Shown here in pieces: positions 59,684 through 64,000 of a DNA stretch of 64,000 bases. Under the pieces are notes generated by a model. That model saw only the letters and a program-made list of their open reading frames with translations. It had not been told where the DNA came from and searched no databases. The DNA comes from JAPORK01 sp026710285. Lineage in GTDB: Bacteria > Pseudomonadota > Gammaproteobacteria > Pseudomonadales > Endozoicomonadaceae. Every line of letters begins with the position of its first letter. Positions within the stretch are counted from its first letter, which is position 1. The position numbers and the translations under genes are program-made. The DNA lies in assembly GCA_965201045.1 (NCBI GenBank), contig OZ241746.1:2170001-2234000 (forward strand), in the 5' to 3' direction.

Positions 59684-62600
59684 ATGTTCAGCAGAATCCA
59701 ACAAAATAAAAAATATATATTTATTGTTTTCATTATATTAAGTATTATATTTTTACTTGCTATTAATCAGACAGGTCATAGTCAATCTAATGCACAGCCT
59801 ATCAATTTTACAGACAACAAACTAATTGTTCCCCATGCTGTATTAACTGTTAATAATAAAAATTATCAGCATAATCATTCATACGATAAAAAAATAAAAC
59901 AACAACCTAGTGATGAATCAGAACCATGGTCTAATGCATTTAATTTTAGAAAAAGTATGGGTACTAATGTAGACCCGCGCACAGGTATATTGAGTGCTTA
60001 TATTAAAGCAGGCGCTATGCTCAGTAACTTAGGACATGGACCTAATATTGATTTAGAAGTCAACTACAGTAGCAGTTCACAAGCAAATCCTGACGGACTA
60101 GGTGTGGGCTGGAGCTGGAATTTAACGCATTTTAATCTGGTTACACATCAGTTAATTACATCCACAGGACACAATTTTTATTTACAACAACAGTCTGATG
60201 GTCACTGGTTACCTTTGTATCATAAACTTAAAGATATACGTATTGAAGGAAATGCACAAACTCCATTTGTAATTACCTATGCAAATGGATTACGGGAAAC
60301 ACTCAATAACACAGGCTATGAAGTAACCATGGAACAACAAAATGGTTGGAAGGTACACTTTCATTATATTGGAAAGACGCACTTACTCCGTTCTGTGAAT
60401 GATGATATGGGACATAGTATTATACTACATTATATCCAAGATTATATTACTGTTGTTAGTAAAGGGAGTTTAGGACAGTCTGTTCCGGTCAGTATTTTTG
60501 TAAATAATAATAGACTGGATTATATGAGTATACATTCAAAACGCACTAATAAAAGTACTAATATTCACATTCAGTATCTTGGACATTTGATCAGTGAAAT
60601 TGATTATCCCACCGGATTAAAAGATAAGATAAGTTATAACTGCAACGGAGCCATAAAAGTTCCACTATACAATAAAAAATCTCCACAGACTTTATGTGCA
60701 GTTGCAAAAAAAACAGTTATTCCAGGAATCGGAATGGATGCAATAATAACGCATTACCAATATTCTGATACCAGTGCCAATGAGCATAATTATCTTGGCT
60801 TTAATGCAGTTCTTTCTGCCAGAGTGCAAACGTATAAAGATATACTATTTAAAGCACCGGTGAATTATACTTATCAGACAGCACAGGATAATGGATTAAT
60901 TAGAGAAATACGCACTTATAATAAGTATCATTTATTGATTGATGACCGACAAATTAGTCACCAGAGCGGAAAAACTTTATTTTCAGTCCATAATTTTTTT
61001 TGTCGTACTGATCAGATAAATGGTTGTGCACATACCACCTTTGAAAAGCTACCCATCACTTATAGTTTACCGCTGCAAATCATTACAAAAACGTGGAGTG
61101 CTTCTTTTGATAAACCTGGTATAACCAAAGTAATGGCAACTTATGATAAACTGGGTAGAATTGTTAGCCAAACAGATGTTTATGGTCGTACTACAAAAAC
61201 GGTTTATTGTTCTGCGCAGGGAGACAACATCTGTCCTGCTGAACCTGAAGAATGGTCTTTCAATACTTTAGTCAAATCGGTAACATTATATCCTGCTAAG
61301 ATAGCAACCGATACAACTCTACCCCCTCCGCTGACAACCAAAAATTACTATCATAAAGAAAAAAATTATAATGGTAAAGGATATATCAATGTGCTTTATC
61401 AGCAAATAATACAGTCAGGAGAGCAATATTTAAAAACGACAAACTATTACTATAAGGATGCTGATAATCCATTAACATGGGGGCTGCTAAAACAAAAAGT
61501 ATTAACAGATAACAGTACCAGTTCTGCAATAAAGCGTGATTATTATTATTTACAAAGTGATGATAGTCAGAGAAAAATTGTACAGAGTGCACTGGAACTT
61601 AAAAACGGTCAGCGTCAGTTATCTTCTGCTGTGGTTAGCAGTTTATTTACCGGTCAGCTATTAGCAAGTACTGATCCTGCTGGAAAAAATACTACCCGTT
61701 ACCATTACGATGCATGGGATCGTCCAGTAAGCACAGATTTTGCGGTGGGTACACCCTTTGCGGTTCGTGTGCACTATCAGTATACTACTTCACCGACTCT
61801 CAATCAGGTATTGATTACAGCTCCCGACGGATTACAACATAAAGTAATTTTTGATGGAATGGGACGGCAACTAATGGATTTTGATGAGGCGATTGATGCT
61901 ACAGGTGAAGCTAAACCGAGTGTTTGGCAGCTCAAAAAAAAGACTACTTATGATCAATATGGACGCATTAAAGCGCAGTATGCTTACATCTTTAAATCTT
62001 TTGTAATCTCCAGAAAATTAATGATAACACAACAATATGATGAATCGGGCAGAGCTGTACGTGTTTATTTGCCCGATGGAGAAACTAATATTAACCTGTA
62101 CGACGATGCATCAAGGTGTGTAGTTAGTTATAAAAAAAATCACTCAGGAGAACGCTCTGTCATCTCAGTGGTAAGAACAAACCAAGCATATCAACCCATT
62201 AAACAGTGGTTATTACCTGCCCCGTCACAGCTACTGCCAACACTTAAGTATTTGTGCCTTTACAGTGATAAACAATTTGATGCCAAAGTCTCTTCAATAA
62301 CTTATGATGGTTTTGGGCGACAGATTTTAAGTAGTGATCCTGAAGGTAAAGTAGTAAAAAAGACTTATGATGCCATAGGGAGATTAACCGACACGACAGA
62401 CCCTGTGGGTAACCGCATACATCAGGTTTACAATCTAACCGGACAGGTAATCAAAAATGAATTTTTTCCGGTAGCAGGAGGACACTATTTACTCTCTTCT
62501 TCTGGTTATAACGATGCAGGACAGCGGGTATGGCAGGCAGGAGAAGATGGTCAGCGAACCCTGTATACCTATACCATTAATGGTCAGTCAGACACTATAA

Positions 62601-64000
62601 TAACACCGGAAGGACACCATTTTTCATGGCAATATAATCTGTTAGGATTGCCCATAAATAAGTTCATAGATGGTAAGCTACAGTGGCATGCTGATTATGA
62701 TACAATCACAAAACGGTTAATTAAAAAAACAGATGAAACCAGCACCACTGTTTATTATTATACGCAAGACGGATTATTAAAACAGTTAGTTCACACAGGT
62801 AAAAGTAGTTATCCTGATTATCAGCTTAAGTGGGAGTATGATAGCAACAGACGGTTAAGCAGTGTTACTGACATTTCTGGCAATAAAACAATACCCCGTT
62901 ATGATACCTTGGGACGTATTACTGCAACAGATTATCAATCAGTCACAGGGAATAATGAAACATTATCAGCTGTGAGTTATGATCAATTTTTCCGTATTAG
63001 ACAACTGTTCTATGGTAGCGGTATGAAGCGGACTTTTGAGTATGATAAGTGGGGAGGTAATAAAGGTATTCTTGATCAAATTTCTGATAAATTAGTTAAT
63101 CACTGGCGTTTTGATTATGACTCAGAAAACAATATTACTACTTTAAAGCAACAAACCGGACAGGGTGAACAAGCCGTTGTACACTATCGCTATGATACAT
63201 TGAACAATCTGGTTTCCATGAGTTGTAAAGGGTCAGAAGGTTTACCGCTATGTCCCCGGGACACTGCTTTTACCGGATCAGGATTCAGACAGGCGCCAGT
63301 TATTGTGCGGCAATACTATTCTTTTACCCCCTTAAATCGTATCGATCAGGTTAAAGAAATTTTACAAACGAGTATACAGCAACAGACATCTATAAAAACG
63401 ATGCATTACCAGTACACAAACCCGTCTGTACCGTTACGGCTGCAGCAGATAAGTACTGCATGGGGACAAAATAGATCGGTTATTCAGAAACTGTATTATG
63501 ATAAAGCAGGCAATATGATCATTGATGGAGAAGATAACCATATCTCTTATAATGCTTTTAATCAAATTACACAGGTTGTCAATCCCGCAGGTAAACAAAG
63601 CAGCTATTTCTATGATAGCAGCGGAAAAGAGATTATAGAAAAAGATGATACACACACCGGTTACCTGTTCTATCGCAGAGGTAGGCTGATCAATGAACAA
63701 ATAATAACAGCAGAGAGTGGTTCACATAGGGTGGGTTATCAGGGAGTAGCCAGAGTAACAGATAGTAAAATTAGTGAATATTATGAAAACAGTTATAAAG
63801 GTAACATTGTTAGTATTTTTAGTAAAGCTGGTAACGGTGAGTACAGAATTAAGCAAACGAATCTTTATAGTCCGTATGGGATGGTATGGCATAAGAATCA
63901 AGTGTCTTCTGAATTGTATAAACAGACATTACAGGAGTTTGATGGTGAACGTACAGATCCTTTTACTGGCTGGCAATTTTTAGGTGCAGGACACCGTACT
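59684..64000 (+). CDS. Secreted RHS/YD-repeat protein, group C copy 4 (partial, runs off the window)
   Basis: Open for 1439 codons with no stop to the window edge. The ATG at 59684 is the first possible ATG, as a TAA lies just upstream in frame. It reads MFSRIQQNKKYIFIVFIILS, a signal peptide unlike copies 1-3, followed by a different linker (HSQSNAQPINF ... QQPSDESEPWSNAF). From PWSNAFNF onward it is nearly the same as the gene at 53945. One short divergent patch lies at about 62325-62410 (RQILSSDPEGKVVKKTYDAIG, TDTTDPVGNRIH). The last residues in view are the RHS core (DPFTGWQFLGAGHRT); the C-terminal domain with the Cys/His residues is not visible. Confidence 0.9.
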   Translation, partial: MFSRIQQNKKYIFIVFIILSIIFLLAINQTGHSQSNAQPINFTDNKLIVPHAVLTVNNKNYQHNHSYDKKIKQQPSDESEPWSNAFNFRKSMGTNVDPRTGILSAYIKAGAMLSNLGHGPNIDLEVNYSSSSQANPDGLGVGWSWNLTHFNLVTHQLITSTGHNFYLQQQSDGHWLPLYHKLKDIRIEGNAQTPFVITYANGLRETLNNTGYEVTMEQQNGWKVHFHYIGKTHLLRSVNDDMGHSIILHYIQDYITVVSKGSLGQSVPVSIFVNNNRLDYMSIHSKRTNKSTNIHIQYLGHLISEIDYPTGLKDKISYNCNGAIKVPLYNKKSPQTLCAVAKKTVIPGIGMDAIITHYQYSDTSANEHNYLGFNAVLSARVQTYKDILFKAPVNYTYQTAQDNGLIREIRTYNKYHLLIDDRQISHQSGKTLFSVHNFFCRTDQINGCAHTTFEKLPITYSLPLQIITKTWSASFDKPGITKVMATYDKLGRIVSQTDVYGRTTKTVYCSAQGDNICPAEPEEWSFNTLVKSVTLYPAKIATDTTLPPPLTTKNYYHKEKNYNGKGYINVLYQQIIQSGEQYLKTTNYYYKDADNPLTWGLLKQKVLTDNSTSSAIKRDYYYLQSDDSQRKIVQSALELKNGQRQLSSAVVSSLFTGQLLASTDPAGKNTTRYHYDAWDRPVSTDFAVGTPFAVRVHYQYTTSPTLNQVLITAPDGLQHKVIFDGMGRQLMDFDEAIDATGEAKPSVWQLKKKTTYDQYGRIKAQYAYIFKSFVISRKLMITQQYDESGRAVRVYLPDGETNINLYDDASRCVVSYKKNHSGERSVISVVRTNQAYQPIKQWLLPAPSQLLPTLKYLCLYSDKQFDAKVSSITYDGFGRQILSSDPEGKVVKKTYDAIGRLTDTTDPVGNRIHQVYNLTGQVIKNEFFPVAGGHYLLSSSGYNDAGQRVWQAGEDGQRTLYTYTINGQSDTIITPEGHHFSWQYNLLGLPINKFIDGKLQWHADYDTITKRLIKKTDETSTTVYYYTQDGLLKQLVHTGKSSYPDYQLKWEYDSNRRLSSVTDISGNKTIPRYDTLGRITATDYQSVTGNNETLSAVSYDQFFRIRQLFYGSGMKRTFEYDKWGGNKGILDQISDKLVNHWRFDYDSENNITTLKQQTGQGEQAVVHYRYDTLNNLVSMSCKGSEGLPLCPRDTAFTGSGFRQAPVIVRQYYSFTPLNRIDQVKEILQTSIQQQTSIKTMHYQYTNPSVPLRLQQISTAWGQNRSVIQKLYYDKAGNMIIDGEDNHISYNAFNQITQVVNPAGKQSSYFYDSSGKEIIEKDDTHTGYLFYRRGRLINEQIITAESGSHRVGYQGVARVTDSKISEYYENSYKGNIVSIFSKAGNGEYRIKQTNLYSPYGMVWHKNQVSSELYKQTLQEFDGERTDPFTGWQFLGAGHRT
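59924..64000 (+). repeat. Near-identical RHS segment, copy 2 (continues past the window)
   Basis: Partner of 54185-58261. The repeat begins at codon 81 of both genes, just after the leader and linker. Confidence 0.9.

Overview
AT-rich chromosomal DNA from a host-associated gammaproteobacterium. Two recognisable housekeeping genes, hslO (Hsp33) and rapZ, point to Gammaproteobacteria. Arrays of secreted RHS giants, an SRCR-domain protein (a fold far commoner in animals than in bacteria), many pseudogenes and IS remnants suggest a symbiont or intracellular parasite. An Endozoicomonadaceae-type relative is a guess only; no rRNA or tRNA gene lies in the window to test it.

Layout. 226-11188 (-): two RHS genes (group A, 1796 aa each). 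11189-16405: decayed intergenic DNA, a small secreted-protein gene (-), a 205-bp MITE with a perfect 10-bp target duplication, a degraded gene, then hslO and rapZ (+). 16573-28450 (-): two near-identical RHS genes (group B, 1819 aa each) in a tandem duplication of about 6 kb, with a 361-bp IS66 relic exactly at the junction. 28451-36520: a run of cassettes, each holding a cysteine-rich small secreted gene (+) and a truncated RHS remnant (-). One cassette carries a (CTGTCACT)-type octanucleotide array, one a (TAAA)15 tract touching the start codon, and one a complete IS1634-family element. 36690-64000 (+): group C RHS genes (four long frames, the last running off the window), an RHS 5' fragment and an RHS 3' fragment. 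Between these two fragments sits a 1418-aa SRCR membrane/surface protein flanked by direct repeats of about 105 bp.

How the parts may work together. All long RHS proteins have a Sec-type signal peptide, an SpvB/TcdB-like N-terminus, YD repeats, an RHS core ending at DP(T/S)GN, a hydrophobic stretch and a C-terminal domain of about 200 residues. No VgrG, PAAR, TcdA, TccC or obvious immunity gene is present, so they do not look like standard T6SS or Tc toxins. Aligning the C-termini by eye shows a gap-free C-D-x(13)-P-L motif and a downstream H-x-x-(L/V) strand in all complete group B and C proteins. Both the Cys and the His are replaced in both group A proteins. This suggests a cysteine-protease-like (papain-fold) effector domain with active and inactive paralogues. 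The two group B copies differ mainly in short patches beside these residues. The arrays look like an actively duplicating, converting and decaying secreted-effector family, perhaps partnered with the small cysteine-rich proteins encoded divergently from the group B genes.
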